Part shown: positions 17,640 through 25,731 of the stretch, in pieces
Position numbering within the stretch: the first letter of the stretch is position 1
Layout: every line of letters starts with the position of its first letter
Origin: Oceanobacillus neutriphilus
GTDB lineage: Bacteria > Bacillota > Bacilli > Bacillales > Amphibacillaceae
Length of the DNA stretch: 64,000 bases
Assembly (NCBI RefSeq): GCF_014645515.1
Contig: NZ_BMLW01000013.1
Coordinates: 1-64,000 of the forward strand
Direction: 5' to 3'
Made by a program: the position numbers and the translations under genes
The notes under the pieces: model-generated
What the model was told of the DNA's origin: nothing
Seen by the model: the letters and a program-made list of their open reading frames with translations, nothing else
Database searches by the model: none

Positions 17640-17932
17640 ATTACTTCCTCCTTCCAGTTGTAATTATCAAACCTCATTTCGATATCTACATAATACCACA
17701 AAAGCTAGAAAAGAGTTATTCAGTAAAAACGGATTTTACTATTGCCTATCCCGGTTAAATTCTGCCTTTTCACCATAAAAATTAAAAAAATGAAGCTATT
17801 TATGATACTCATTTCAGATTAATAAACAATGATTAGACAATACGTAGAAAATTTAAACAGCAGAAAGTTTATGCACTTCTTCGCTGGTCAGTCTAAGCCT
17901 TTAATAAAATTTTAGTCCGTACAATAAAAGCA
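17640..17932. other. Intergenic stretch, no gene seen
   Basis: Upstream of the coiled-coil gene. AT-rich, no supported open frame or RNA gene. Confidence 0.4.
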
Positions 17933-17973
17933 GCCGGAGTATACACTGTAAAAATTAACAGCACTGCTCCGGC
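17933..17973 (-). terminator. Hairpin after the zinc-knuckle gene
   Basis: GCCGGAG and CTCCGGC pair across 27 bases that themselves contain CAGTG/CACTG. On the minus strand TGCTTTTATT follows, so it can end the 55-residue gene. Confidence 0.5.
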
Positions 17974-17983
17974 CCCCTTCCGT

Positions 17984-18151
17984 TTAATCAATTACTCTGT
18001 GATTTTCATCTACCTGCAGCTTTTCCGTCTTTTCTACAGCGGCAACAAAACCATCACCATGACAAACGGTACATGTATATTGCCACTGCTCATCATCCAT
18101 TAATAACCCTGTTCCGTCACAAGCTTTACAGGCGTGTTCCTGAGATCCCAT
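17984..18151 (-). CDS. 55-residue DnaJ-type zinc-knuckle protein
   Basis: Too short for most gene callers but well supported: AAAGGAAG six bases before ATG, and two CxxCxGxG-like knuckles, CKACDGTG (residues 8-15) and CTVCHGDG (27-34). This pair is one half of the DnaJ cysteine-rich zinc fold and would bind one zinc ion. The C-terminal 20 residues are charged. It stands alone between aconitase and the coiled-coil gene. A role as a small zinc chaperone or RNA/protein-binding factor is conceivable; none is shown. Confidence 0.75.
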   Translation of the reverse strand: MGSQEHACKACDGTGLLMDDEQWQYTCTVCHGDGFVAAVEKTEKLQVDENHRVID

Positions 18152-18183
18152 AGCTGACTTCCTTTCTATTGTTTTTCTTTCAG

Positions 18184-18300
18184 AGGCTGTTCAAAAAATC
18201 CAGCAAAAATGCCCCGGCGAATTTCTTCGCTGCAGCAATTCTTTTCGTGAAGGTAAGTGATCCTGCCTCCGCTGCGTTGCGGCTTTAGACGGCTGGCTGG
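18184..18300. repeat. Possible dispersed-repeat remnant downstream of aconitase
   Basis: GAGGCTGTTCAAAAAATCCAG followed by AATTTCTTCG resembles, in order and spacing, AGATGTTCAAAC and AATCTCTTCG at 54088-54140. The match is loose. GC content is higher than in the flanks. This may be the edge of a short repeat family. Confidence 0.25.
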
Positions 18301-18309
18301 TTCTTTTTA

Positions 18310-20253
18310 TTATCCATTTTGAACACGTATTTTAATCCAATTTATAATCCCGCCGGCCAGCAGAATTTCAAGGTGCCGTTTGGTAAGATCATGCTGGACG
18401 GTAATTGTACGATCTGTTCCTTTCAGTTTTATATCAAATGTTCGCTGGTTTTGTATTGTTTGATGGATATGACGAAATTCAAGTATATCCTCCTGATGGA
18501 GCAGATCATAGTCTTCCTCATTCACAAACGTTAGTGGCAAAATACCGAAGTTAATCAAGTTTTGAAGATGTATTCGAGCAAAACCCTTCACAAGAACAAC
18601 CTTTAATCCGAGGTAACGTGGCGCAAGTGCAGCATGTTCCCTGCTGGATCCTTGCCCGTAATTAAAGCCTGCTACAACCGCATGGCCGCCATCATCACGT
18701 TTTTTCATGGCCTTTTCGTAATAATCCTCATCAATAATCTCAAATGCAAAAGTACTGATTCTTTGAATATTACTGCGAAATGGTAATACCCGTGAGCCGC
18801 CCGCAAGAATCTCATCTGTTGATATATTATCCTGCATTTTTAATAAAACAGGCAAATCAAAGTTATCTTCAATTGGCTGAAAATCCGGTATAGAAGTGAT
18901 ATTTGGTCCTTTTTCCAATTTGATTTGGCTGTTGTCTTCCGGCGGTGCTTCCAGCATGCCTTTTGTGGAAAAGGTAGTTGGTTCTTTTATTTTCGGATAA
19001 GAAATATCTAATGTTCTTGGATCTGTAATAACACCTGTTAATGCAGAAGCGGCTGCTGTCTCCGGACTGCATAGGAAGACACTGTCTTCTCTTGTGCCAG
19101 ATCGTCCCGGAAAGTTTCTTGGGGTTGTACGTAAACTGTTCCGTCCCGTAGCCGGGGCCTGCCCCATTCCAATACAGCCATTACAGCCTGCCTGATGCAT
19201 CCGGGCTCCGGCGGTCAAAAGATTTGCAATATGTCCATTCTCTACAAGCTGCTCCAGTAACTGACGAGAGGTTGGATTAATATCAAAAGAAATCCCGTTA
19301 GCAGCCTGCTTCCCTTTAACAATTTCGCTGGCAATCGCGAAATCACGGTATCCCGGATTGGCCGAGGAACCGATATAAGACTGATAAATGGCTTCCCCTG
19401 CAACTTCTGTAACAGGCACGACATTACCTGGGCTCGAAGGTTTTGCAATTAACGGCTCCAGTGTAGATAAATCAATTTTTTCATGCTCATCATAAGTCGC
19501 TCCGTTATCAGCTTTTAATTCTATCCATTGATCTTCACGTCCCTGTATTTTCAGAAAACGCTTCACTTCCTTATCAGAAGGAAATACGGTTGCAGTCGCT
19601 CCAAGCTCAGCACCCATATTGGCAATAACATGACGATCCATGGCAGATAGCTCTTTAACGCCCGGACCATAATATTCAATGATCCTGCCGACTCCGCCCT
19701 GTACGCCGTGACGGCGCAGCATTTCTAAAATAACATCTTTAGCGCTGACCCAGTCAGGGAGTTTCCCTGTCAGTTCTACCCCCATCACACGGGGCATTTT
19801 TACATAGTAAGGTTCTCCCGTCATCGCCATCGTCACATCAATACCACCTGCCCCAATCGCCAGCATCCCCATACAGCCGTTAGCACATGTATGGCTATCT
19901 GATCCTAACAAGGTCTTCCCGGGGCGTGCCAGCTGCTGCATATGGACAGGATGACTGACACCGTTTCCTGGCCTGCTGTAATAAATCCCGAATTTCTGTG
20001 CCGCACTTCTTAGAAAAAGGTGGTCATCCGCGTTACGATAATCTTCCTGAATCAAGTTATGGTCCACATATTGCGCAGAAGCCTCTGTCTTCACCCGATC
20101 AATCCCCATTGCTTCCAGCTCCAGCATTACCATCGTTCCTGTCGCATCCTGCGTTAATGTTTGATCAATCTTTATTCCAATTTCTTCTCCGGCCTTCATC
20201 TCTCCTGACAGCAAATGATCTTGAATTAATTTTTGAGCTGCGTTAAGCTGCAT
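18310..20253 (-). CDS. Aconitate hydratase, short (Aquifex-type) form
   Basis: 647 residues, much shorter than the 900-residue CitB of Bacillus. The Fe-S cluster Cys are visible in SDSHTCANGC (about 118) and CNGCIGMG (about 354-357). The swivel domain follows as DNISTDEILAGGSRVLPFRSN and YGQGSSREHAAL. The length and layout fit the Aquifex-type aconitase, a fused relative of LeuC/LeuD. It converts citrate to isocitrate in the TCA cycle. It has AAGGAGG at the start and no operon partner. A homoaconitase or 2-methylaconitate role cannot be excluded. Confidence 0.85.
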   Translation of the reverse strand: MQLNAAQKLIQDHLLSGEMKAGEEIGIKIDQTLTQDATGTMVMLELEAMGIDRVKTEASAQYVDHNLIQEDYRNADDHLFLRSAAQKFGIYYSRPGNGVSHPVHMQQLARPGKTLLGSDSHTCANGCMGMLAIGAGGIDVTMAMTGEPYYVKMPRVMGVELTGKLPDWVSAKDVILEMLRRHGVQGGVGRIIEYYGPGVKELSAMDRHVIANMGAELGATATVFPSDKEVKRFLKIQGREDQWIELKADNGATYDEHEKIDLSTLEPLIAKPSSPGNVVPVTEVAGEAIYQSYIGSSANPGYRDFAIASEIVKGKQAANGISFDINPTSRQLLEQLVENGHIANLLTAGARMHQAGCNGCIGMGQAPATGRNSLRTTPRNFPGRSGTREDSVFLCSPETAAASALTGVITDPRTLDISYPKIKEPTTFSTKGMLEAPPEDNSQIKLEKGPNITSIPDFQPIEDNFDLPVLLKMQDNISTDEILAGGSRVLPFRSNIQRISTFAFEIIDEDYYEKAMKKRDDGGHAVVAGFNYGQGSSREHAALAPRYLGLKVVLVKGFARIHLQNLINFGILPLTFVNEEDYDLLHQEDILEFRHIHQTIQNQRTFDIKLKGTDRTITVQHDLTKRHLEILLAGGIINWIKIRVQNG

Positions 20254-20443
20254 GTTGCTTCCTCCTTAAAATATACTGTCTTGATTAGAATATGCTTATA
20301 TAGTATTTATTACACATAACAAATGTAGTTAAACTGGATATTATTGTGTTAAGAGCAATCCATTGCTTCTAACAAGGTTTTCTATACATAGAATAAGCCT
20401 TTTATCATTCTTACCTCCACGCTCTTTGAAGTATCTCCATACT

Positions 20444-20626
20444 TCATTTGGATTTCATTTTCCTTTCCATTATTGGATGAATAAATACTCCGTACACAAA
20501 CCCTCCTGTCCCAAAACCGATAATATTGATCCAATAAAGTTCCCCTCCAAGAATAAAGCTGACAATAAACATCATTACAGATCCTGTCAGAGCAAATAAA
20601 AGGCCGGTTTTCCAGCGCTTCTCCAT
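20444..20626 (-). CDS. Small two-helix membrane protein
   Basis: 60 residues with membrane segments near 8-26 and 32-50 and a basic C-terminus (MERKMKSK). Ribosome-binding candidates are AAGGA eleven bases and GGTGA six bases before the ATG. No family recognised. It stands alone upstream of the aconitase gene on the same strand. Confidence 0.5.
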   Translation of the reverse strand: MEKRWKTGLLFALTGSVMMFIVSFILGGELYWINIIGFGTGGFVYGVFIHPIMERKMKSK

Positions 20627-20793
20627 TGCTTCACCGTTCCTTTCAGAGTCTTATATATATGTCTTCCCTTAAAGAAAACACAGAAAACGATGAATTAAAT
20701 AGCTTTTATAAACATATGTATGCACATTATTCAATTTCATCATCACTAAAATTACAGGAATATTTTTCATCAGAAATTCTTATACGTTAAAAA

Positions 20794-20822
20794 TTGCACT
20801 TATCGGACCAGCCCTATATAAT
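20794..20822 (+). promoter_or_regulatory. Promoter of the riboswitch transcript
   Basis: TTGCAC and TATAAT are 17 bases apart; transcription would begin about 20829, some 22 bases ahead of the riboswitch aptamer. Confidence 0.7.
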
Positions 20823-20850
20823 AAATGAAAATATTAATTGAAATAAATCC

Positions 20851-20945
20851 CAAAGGGGAGTAGCATAATAGCAGCTGTCGTCATTACAGGAGAAATCCTC
20901 GGCACTGCTGGCAATCGATTGATTTCGTTGCTTGCGAGACCTTTG
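20851..20945 (+). promoter_or_regulatory. yybP-ykoY manganese riboswitch
   Basis: The conserved blocks of the yybP-ykoY aptamer are all present in order: CAAAGGGGAGTAGC at the 5' side of P1/P2 (20851-20864), GTCGTCATTAC with the metal-binding loop (20877-20887), CCTCGGCACTG (20897 on) and the closing GCGAGACCTTTG (20934-20945). CAAAGG pairs with CCTTTG to form P1. The same CCTTTG is the left arm of the following terminator, so manganese binding would free the terminator's right arm and switch transcription on. Known targets are MntP, TerC and P-type ATPase genes; here the targets are different. Confidence 0.92.
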
Positions 20946-20974
20946 TCCAATCTGTGGGCAAAGGTCTCTTTTTT
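20936..20974 (+). terminator. Riboswitch expression-platform terminator
   Basis: GAGACCTTTG (20936-20945) pairs with CAAAGGTCTC (20959-20968), followed by six T. Its left arm is shared with P1 of the aptamer, so the two folds exclude each other. Confidence 0.9.
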
Positions 20975-21012
20975 GTTAGCTTTTGCCACACTTACTTCAA
21001 GGAGGAAAAGAG

Positions 21013-21138
21013 ATGTCTAAACTAACAAAGCTTCTAAAATCTAAAATGGGAAAAGAAGGAATCAAGCAAGCAAAAAAACATGGCTTTCCTATCATCAAAA
21101 AAGAGTTAGCCAAAAGGAAAGGCAATTTAAAAAAATAA
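21013..21138 (+). CDS. 41-residue lysine-rich peptide under riboswitch control
   Basis: ATG behind AAGGAGGAAAAGAG, 39 bases after the riboswitch terminator. The product has 14 Lys in 41 residues and looks helical (SKLTKLLKSKMGKEGIKQAKK, then a GFP turn and KKELAKRKG). Its stop codon overlaps the start of the kinase-like gene as TAATG, so the two are translationally coupled. No family recognised. It could be a leader peptide, a small nucleic-acid- or membrane-binding protein, or a partner of the kinase. Confidence 0.7.
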   Translation: MSKLTKLLKSKMGKEGIKQAKKHGFPIIKKELAKRKGNLKK

Positions 21139-21776
21139 TGAAACGGTCCAGGTATGATCACTTTGCATCCACTGTTTTATTTGCTAAAAGAAATGGACGT
21201 ATAAAAGTACTCAGGCATCATGATGATTTAAAGTTATATGGAACAGGAAGAAGTGCAGCTGTATTTAAAATAAAAAATGAACATAGAGTGATTAAAATTT
21301 TTTACCCGGCTTTTGAAAAAACAGCAATCGAAGAAAAACAAAACTATGAGAAATTAAATGGGAGTCATTATTATCCCAATGTATATGAAGCTGGAACCAA
21401 TTACCTGGTTATGGATTTTATTGAAGGGAAGACATTCTTTGAATGCCTGGCAGAAGGAATTCCATTGAAGCCTCACTATATTGAGCATGTTGACAATGGC
21501 TTACAATTTGCAAAAGCAGCTGGATTAAATCCTTCAGATATTCATCTGCATAATCTCATCCTGACAAAGAATGAGGAAGTGCGTATTATTGATGTAGCAC
21601 GTTTTTCACAGGAGAAAATGTGTACCCAGTGGGAGGATTTAAAAGATGGATATACACGGTATTATCAGCATACTTACTTCCCAAAAAAGATCCCAAGGCG
21701 GGTCATGTATTCTGTGTCAAAATTATACCGATTGTATAAGTATATATCTATAAAAAAACGGAAAAGAGTCAGATAG
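21138..21776 (+). CDS. Protein-kinase-like protein (YrzF-type)
   Basis: 212 residues with a reduced kinase fold: glycine loop GTGRSAAVF (residues 35-43), Lys in RVIKIFY (about 53), hinge YLVMDFIEG (about 94), catalytic loop SDIHLHNLIL (about 137-146) in place of HxDLHxxN, and IIDVARF for the DFG segment. It resembles the YrzF/RIO-like bacterial kinases. Substrate unknown. It is cotranscribed with the lysine-rich peptide behind a manganese riboswitch, so its expression should follow manganese excess. Confidence 0.72.
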   Translation: MKRSRYDHFASTVLFAKRNGRIKVLRHHDDLKLYGTGRSAAVFKIKNEHRVIKIFYPAFEKTAIEEKQNYEKLNGSHYYPNVYEAGTNYLVMDFIEGKTFFECLAEGIPLKPHYIEHVDNGLQFAKAAGLNPSDIHLHNLILTKNEEVRIIDVARFSQEKMCTQWEDLKDGYTRYYQHTYFPKKIPRRVMYSVSKLYRLYKYISIKKRKRVR

Positions 21777-21789
21777 CTGGCTCTTTTCC
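21760..21789. terminator. Terminator between kinase-like and GNAT genes
   Basis: GGAAAAGAGTCAG and CTGGCTCTTTTCC pair with a four-base loop that holds the kinase stop codon. On the minus strand a run of seven T follows, so it mainly ends the convergent GNAT gene. Confidence 0.75.
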
Positions 21790-21813
21790 TCCTAAAATCT
21801 TTATAAATTCAAG

Positions 21814-22374
21814 TTATTTATTTTGACATTTCATTAAATTCTGATGAAATAGTGTATAGTGAGATAGCTTGCGATCATTGTAACTTCTATCATCGATAAA
21901 TTGAAACCCCATTTTTTCAATTACTCTCTTTGATTTAACATTATTTATCCTTATACGTGCAGTCAGCTTATTAATATGAAGAGAGTTGAAAGCAAAATTG
22001 ATTACAGTCTCCGCTGCTTCTGAAGCATACCCCATTCCCCAAAAAGCGGGATCAAGCAGGTATATAATTTCTATATCTTCTGTATCATCAATATATCTTA
22101 AACCGCAATGCCCCAGCATTTCCCCACTGGATTTATTTACTGCCGCCCATACGCCAAAACCATATTGATCCCAATGTTTTATAATTTGATTCACATACTG
22201 CTCTGCTTCTTCCACAGTCATGCCTTTTCCTATACCAAGCCATTTTCCTACACTGTTTTTCTTCACTATTTTGTAAAACTCATTTATATCCTCAGCTGCA
22301 AATGGTCTCATTAAGATTCGTTCCGTGTTGAGATTCATATTTAGATTTTCATTTACTACATCATTCCTTCTCAT
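21814..22374 (-). CDS. GNAT family N-acetyltransferase (RimJ/RimL type)
   Basis: 186 residues. The acetyl-CoA site reads LDPAFWGMGYASEAAETVI (about 112-130) and the C-terminal NVKSKRVIEKMGF is typical of RimJ/RimL-like enzymes. The start at 22374 has AAGGAG twelve bases ahead, a long spacing; a later Met (MNLNTERI) is possible. Acceptor substrate unknown. It is a lone gene. Confidence 0.78.
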   Translation of the reverse strand: MRRNDVVNENLNMNLNTERILMRPFAAEDINEFYKIVKKNSVGKWLGIGKGMTVEEAEQYVNQIIKHWDQYGFGVWAAVNKSSGEMLGHCGLRYIDDTEDIEIIYLLDPAFWGMGYASEAAETVINFAFNSLHINKLTARIRINNVKSKRVIEKMGFQFIDDRSYNDRKLSHYTLFHQNLMKCQNK

Positions 22375-22549
22375 TAATTAACTTAGCTCCTTCCCTTATT
22401 CAATTTCATATTTTCCTCTGATGGGTATCGGATAGGTAAAGTTATTATAATAATTTCATTTCCTGAACCTTAAGAGCATCTATCTGTCAAACCAAAATAG
22501 GATACCCATTTAGATACACTATCTTTTTAAAGGTTTCTTCCCAAAAACA

Positions 22550-22924
22550 TTACCCGGTACAAATCATAATAATATTCCCATCCGGATCGTAAATGGTGAA
22601 AAATGAAAAATCATCAAAACGAGTAATTTCTGATTCAACATCGTATCCTAATTCTTTTATATAGGCATAGGAGTCATTAATATTTTCTGTATGAAAATTG
22701 AATATTGGATACATACCAGGCGATTGCTTTTTTGTAATACCTTCCGGGCCGGCGTCCAATGTTAAACCAGTATGATCAGCAATTTTAATATTATATACTG
22801 GCCTTTCTACAGCAGTTAAATCAAATTCCTGGCCAAGTAATTCCGCATACCATTTTACTGACTTCTCTAGATCACTGACATGTACAAAAATCGTGTTAAT
22901 TTTATTTGTTACTGGACTGATCAT
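22550..22924 (-). CDS. VOC family (glyoxalase-fold) protein
   Basis: 124 residues, one vicinal-oxygen-chelate domain: TIFVHVSDLEKSVKWYAELLG at the N-terminus, DPDGNIIMI at the end. AAGGGTGAAAAT precedes the ATG. Such proteins may be metal-dependent lyases, dioxygenases or binding proteins. Nothing in the context names the substrate. Confidence 0.78.
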   Translation of the reverse strand: MISPVTNKINTIFVHVSDLEKSVKWYAELLGQEFDLTAVERPVYNIKIADHTGLTLDAGPEGITKKQSPGMYPIFNFHTENINDSYAYIKELGYDVESEITRFDDFSFFTIYDPDGNIIMICTG

Positions 22925-23002
22925 ATTTTCACCCTTTTTTAATATTTTCAGAACGAAAAAATTTTTTCTATTATATCCTTTATTCCCCTAAGACGCTTTC
23001 TC

Positions 23003-24145
23003 TTATATATGATTAACTGAATGAAAATAAGTTCTTACAACTTGTTCAGCACTTAATTCCAACAGTTCAGCCGCATTTCTAACCGCTGCTTCTAAAGTCA
23101 TTGGTTTATTAATGATGCTGTGAATGCTTACAATACCAAAATCATGAAGCACTGCTGCATCTTCTCCGACCGATCCCGCTAAAATAACTGTCGGTACTCC
23201 CTTCATCTTCGCTGTTTGAGCCACTCCCATCGGTGTTTTACCTGAAGCAGTCTGCCCGTCTACTCTTCCCTCGCCGGTAATAACTAAATCCGTTCCTGTT
23301 AAATATTGATTCATGTTGCTATATTCCAGAACAACGTCAATTCCTCTCTCCACTTCACATGGGAAAAATGCCTGGAAAGCTCCGCCAATGCCGCCCGCAG
23401 CTCCAGCACCCGGCATATTATGCAGCTCGATTTCTGTAATCTTCGCAACATGATCTGCCCAATGTGCGAGATTTTGATCAAGCTGCTCTACTATTTCTGG
23501 AGTCGCCCCTTTTTGAGGTCCAAAAATATGAGAAGCACCGTTTGGTCCAACCAATGGATTTTCCACATCAGAGGCAATTAGAAAATGACAATCCTTAAGC
23601 CGGGAATCAAAAGAATCAGCCTCTATCGATGCAATTTTATCTAAAGAGCCGCCGCCGTATCCAATTTCGTTTCCATCTGCATCTAAAATTCTTAAGCCCA
23701 GTGCCTGCAGCATTCCGGCTCCTCCATCATTTGTAGCAGAGCCGCCCAGTCCAACTATAAAAGAAGTAAAACCATTATCCAGAGCCTGCTTAATTAACTC
23801 GCCTGTCCCGTAGGTTGTCGCTTCCAAAGGTGACAGCTCTCCATCAGAAAGCAGAGTAAGTCCTGAAGCTGCTGCCATTTCAATGACACATGTTTTCTTA
23901 TCTCCTAAAACACCATACCCAGCTTCAACCTTATCACCCAAAGGACCTGTGACAACCACATTTCTTTTCTCTCCTCCTGTAGCAACAATTAGTGTTTCCA
24001 ATGTTCCTTCTCCGCCATCAGCAACAGGTATTAAGGCTGTTTCTGCATCTGGAAAAGCATTTTTGATTCCTTTATTTATAGCATTGGCTGCCTCGACAGC
24101 GCTTAAGCTTCCTTTAAATGAATCTGGAGCAATGACAATCTTCAC
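23003..24145 (-). CDS. Glycerate kinase (GarK/GlxK type)
   Basis: 380 residues, full length. APDSFKGSLSA at the N-terminus and GLGGSATNDGGAGMLQALG (about 128-146) are family signatures. It phosphorylates D-glycerate in sugar-diacid or glyoxylate breakdown. The divergent neighbour is a CdaR regulator, the usual partner of this gene. GTG start with AAGGATG upstream. A cre-like site lies 16-29 bases ahead of it. Confidence 0.9.
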   Translation of the reverse strand: MKIVIAPDSFKGSLSAVEAANAINKGIKNAFPDAETALIPVADGGEGTLETLIVATGGEKRNVVVTGPLGDKVEAGYGVLGDKKTCVIEMAAASGLTLLSDGELSPLEATTYGTGELIKQALDNGFTSFIVGLGGSATNDGGAGMLQALGLRILDADGNEIGYGGGSLDKIASIEADSFDSRLKDCHFLIASDVENPLVGPNGASHIFGPQKGATPEIVEQLDQNLAHWADHVAKITEIELHNMPGAGAAGGIGGAFQAFFPCEVERGIDVVLEYSNMNQYLTGTDLVITGEGRVDGQTASGKTPMGVAQTAKMKGVPTVILAGSVGEDAAVLHDFGIVSIHSIINKPMTLEAAVRNAAELLELSAEQVVRTYFHSVNHI

Positions 24146-24160
24146 GTAAACACATCCTTA

Positions 24161-24174
24161 AGCGAACGTTTTCA
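24161..24174 (-). promoter_or_regulatory. cre-like site ahead of glycerate kinase
   Basis: On the minus strand TGAAAACGTTCGCT agrees with the cre consensus in about 11 of 14 positions. Its place close to the ribosome binding site would suit a roadblock by CcpA. Confidence 0.35.
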
Positions 24175-24202
24175 TCAATCTGTACTTTAAATTATACGAA
24201 TC

Positions 24203-24236
24203 TTGATTTAATTTGTATATAGCTATATCATACAAA
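24203..24236 (+). promoter_or_regulatory. cdaR promoter with overlapping inverted repeat
   Basis: TTGATT (24203-24208) and TATCAT (24226-24231) are 17 bases apart. TTTGTAT ... ATACAAA (24212-24236) around the perfect palindrome ATATAGCTATAT overlaps the spacer and -10, a candidate CdaR operator. Confidence 0.45.
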
Positions 24237-24291
24237 AATAAAGGGGTTATTATACTTATTTTCATCAGTTATAACCAAAGGAGAAGAAAGC

Positions 24292-25386
24292 ATGAATATG
24301 TTAACAAAAGAAATCGCAAATGCTATTGTCAGAGAAACCTCTTTACGTTTAAAACGGAATGTCAATATTATGGATATAGATGGCGTAATTATTGCCACTC
24401 AGGATACGGAAAGGTTAAATACAGTTCATGAGGGAGCAGTAAAAGTGTTAAAGAACGGAGAAGCACTGGCCATTTATCCTGATCAAGGTGAAGTCTGGGA
24501 AGGTTCAGAGCCCGGGATTAATTTACCCATCACCTTTCATGACAATATCATTGGAGTCATCGGCATTACTGGAAATCCAGATGAAATGAAACATATCGGT
24601 GAGCTGGTAAAAATGACTACAGAGCTGATGATTGACCAGGAATTTATTACTTCCCAGCTTGAATGGAAGCAACGGACAAAAGAGATGATTATTGACCAAT
24701 TAATAAAAACAAGCTCTTCCCAGAAAGCGATTCAACAGGGACTTGATATGTTAAAAATGGAATTAACACCTCCATTCATGGCATTTGTCATTCAAATAGG
24801 TAACCTCACTATCCAAAAACAAGAATTGATTCAAAAAATAGAATCTTTACTTGATAAGCAACCTGCTATAGCTGGATTTATTAATCTTAATCAGCTATTT
24901 ATTGCTGCACCGGAATTTGAAGAGGCCGAAGCATTACGAAAAATAAAAACGATGCAGGAATTATTCCATAAACTGCATATTAAATTTAGAATAGCCTACA
25001 GCTTGCCTTTTCATAAACTGAACCAATTTCACCAGGCTTATTCCGAATGCGAGCTTGCCTTAAAAATCAGTGACCCGGAAACTGAAATTATTTCATTTAG
25101 TCAAATAGAAGTAAGAGCTTTGCTTTACCAGCTAGATCAAACGCTTAGAGAGAAATTTTCTAAACGAATCCTAAAAAATTTTGACGAAATGCAGGCAATC
25201 ACATTAAAAGCATTTTTCGCAAATGATTTAAATATTCAAAAGACTGCTGACGTTCTGTTTCTACATCGGAATACACTGCTTTACCGGATAAATAAAATAA
25301 CAAGTGAAACAGGATATAATCCAAGGATTTTTAATGATGCTCTTATTTTACAGGTTGCTTTGTGGATTAATGAACAGAATAAATAA
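24292..25386 (+). CDS. CdaR-type sugar-diacid regulator
   Basis: 364 residues: N-terminal diacid-recognition domain (residues 1-135, LTKEIANAIVRETSLRLKRN), a middle GGDEF-like region, and a PucR/CdaR helix-turn-helix at the end (NIQKTADVLFLHRNTLLYRINKI). CdaR proteins activate glycerate/galactarate catabolism in response to diacids or glycerate. It is transcribed away from glycerate kinase, and the promoter region in between holds an inverted repeat. Ribosome binding site AAAGGAGAAG. Confidence 0.88.
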   Translation: MNMLTKEIANAIVRETSLRLKRNVNIMDIDGVIIATQDTERLNTVHEGAVKVLKNGEALAIYPDQGEVWEGSEPGINLPITFHDNIIGVIGITGNPDEMKHIGELVKMTTELMIDQEFITSQLEWKQRTKEMIIDQLIKTSSSQKAIQQGLDMLKMELTPPFMAFVIQIGNLTIQKQELIQKIESLLDKQPAIAGFINLNQLFIAAPEFEEAEALRKIKTMQELFHKLHIKFRIAYSLPFHKLNQFHQAYSECELALKISDPETEIISFSQIEVRALLYQLDQTLREKFSKRILKNFDEMQAITLKAFFANDLNIQKTADVLFLHRNTLLYRINKITSETGYNPRIFNDALILQVALWINEQNK

Positions 25387-25419
25387 CGAAAAGTGAATTA
25401 TGAAGCAAGAAAACAATCA

Positions 25420-25467
25420 AAAATCATCAACAGCAAAGGAATGCCATCCGACGGTGTTGATGATTTT
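25420..25467 (+). terminator. Terminator after cdaR
   Basis: AAAATCATCAAC and GTTGATGATTTT form a perfect 12-bp stem with a 24-base loop, 33 bases past the stop. Confidence 0.65.
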
Positions 25468-25545
25468 CTAAAAACTTAAAAGCTGCCTATGCGAAGGGTC
25501 TTACATATCCACAAAACAAAGTCTTCTTCAACTTTTTCTATTGCA

Positions 25546-25731
25546 TTATGATTTCTTTCCTTCGATTCCTTTCCGTATAAATAATACAGCAAAGAATCCT
25601 AAAACAGATAAAGCAGTTATCGCTCCAATTAGCCCCCAATTTATTTCTCCGTTACGGAGCACACTTACAAGCATAATTCCTGCAATAACACCTAGAAACA
25701 AATAAACATATGACTTTATTATATTAAGCAC
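25546..25731 (-). CDS. Small two-helix membrane protein
   Basis: About 61 residues with membrane segments near residues 7-24 and 33-54 and a basic tail (RKGIEGKKS). A GTG at 25731 is chosen because AAGGGGG lies six bases ahead; ATG codons at 25737 and 25761 have no usable spacing. It overlaps the end of the AlkD-like gene by eight bases, so it is probably coupled to it. No family recognised. Confidence 0.55.
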   Translation of the reverse strand: MLNIIKSYVYLFLGVIAGIMLVSVLRNGEINWGLIGAITALSVLGFFAVLFIRKGIEGKKS

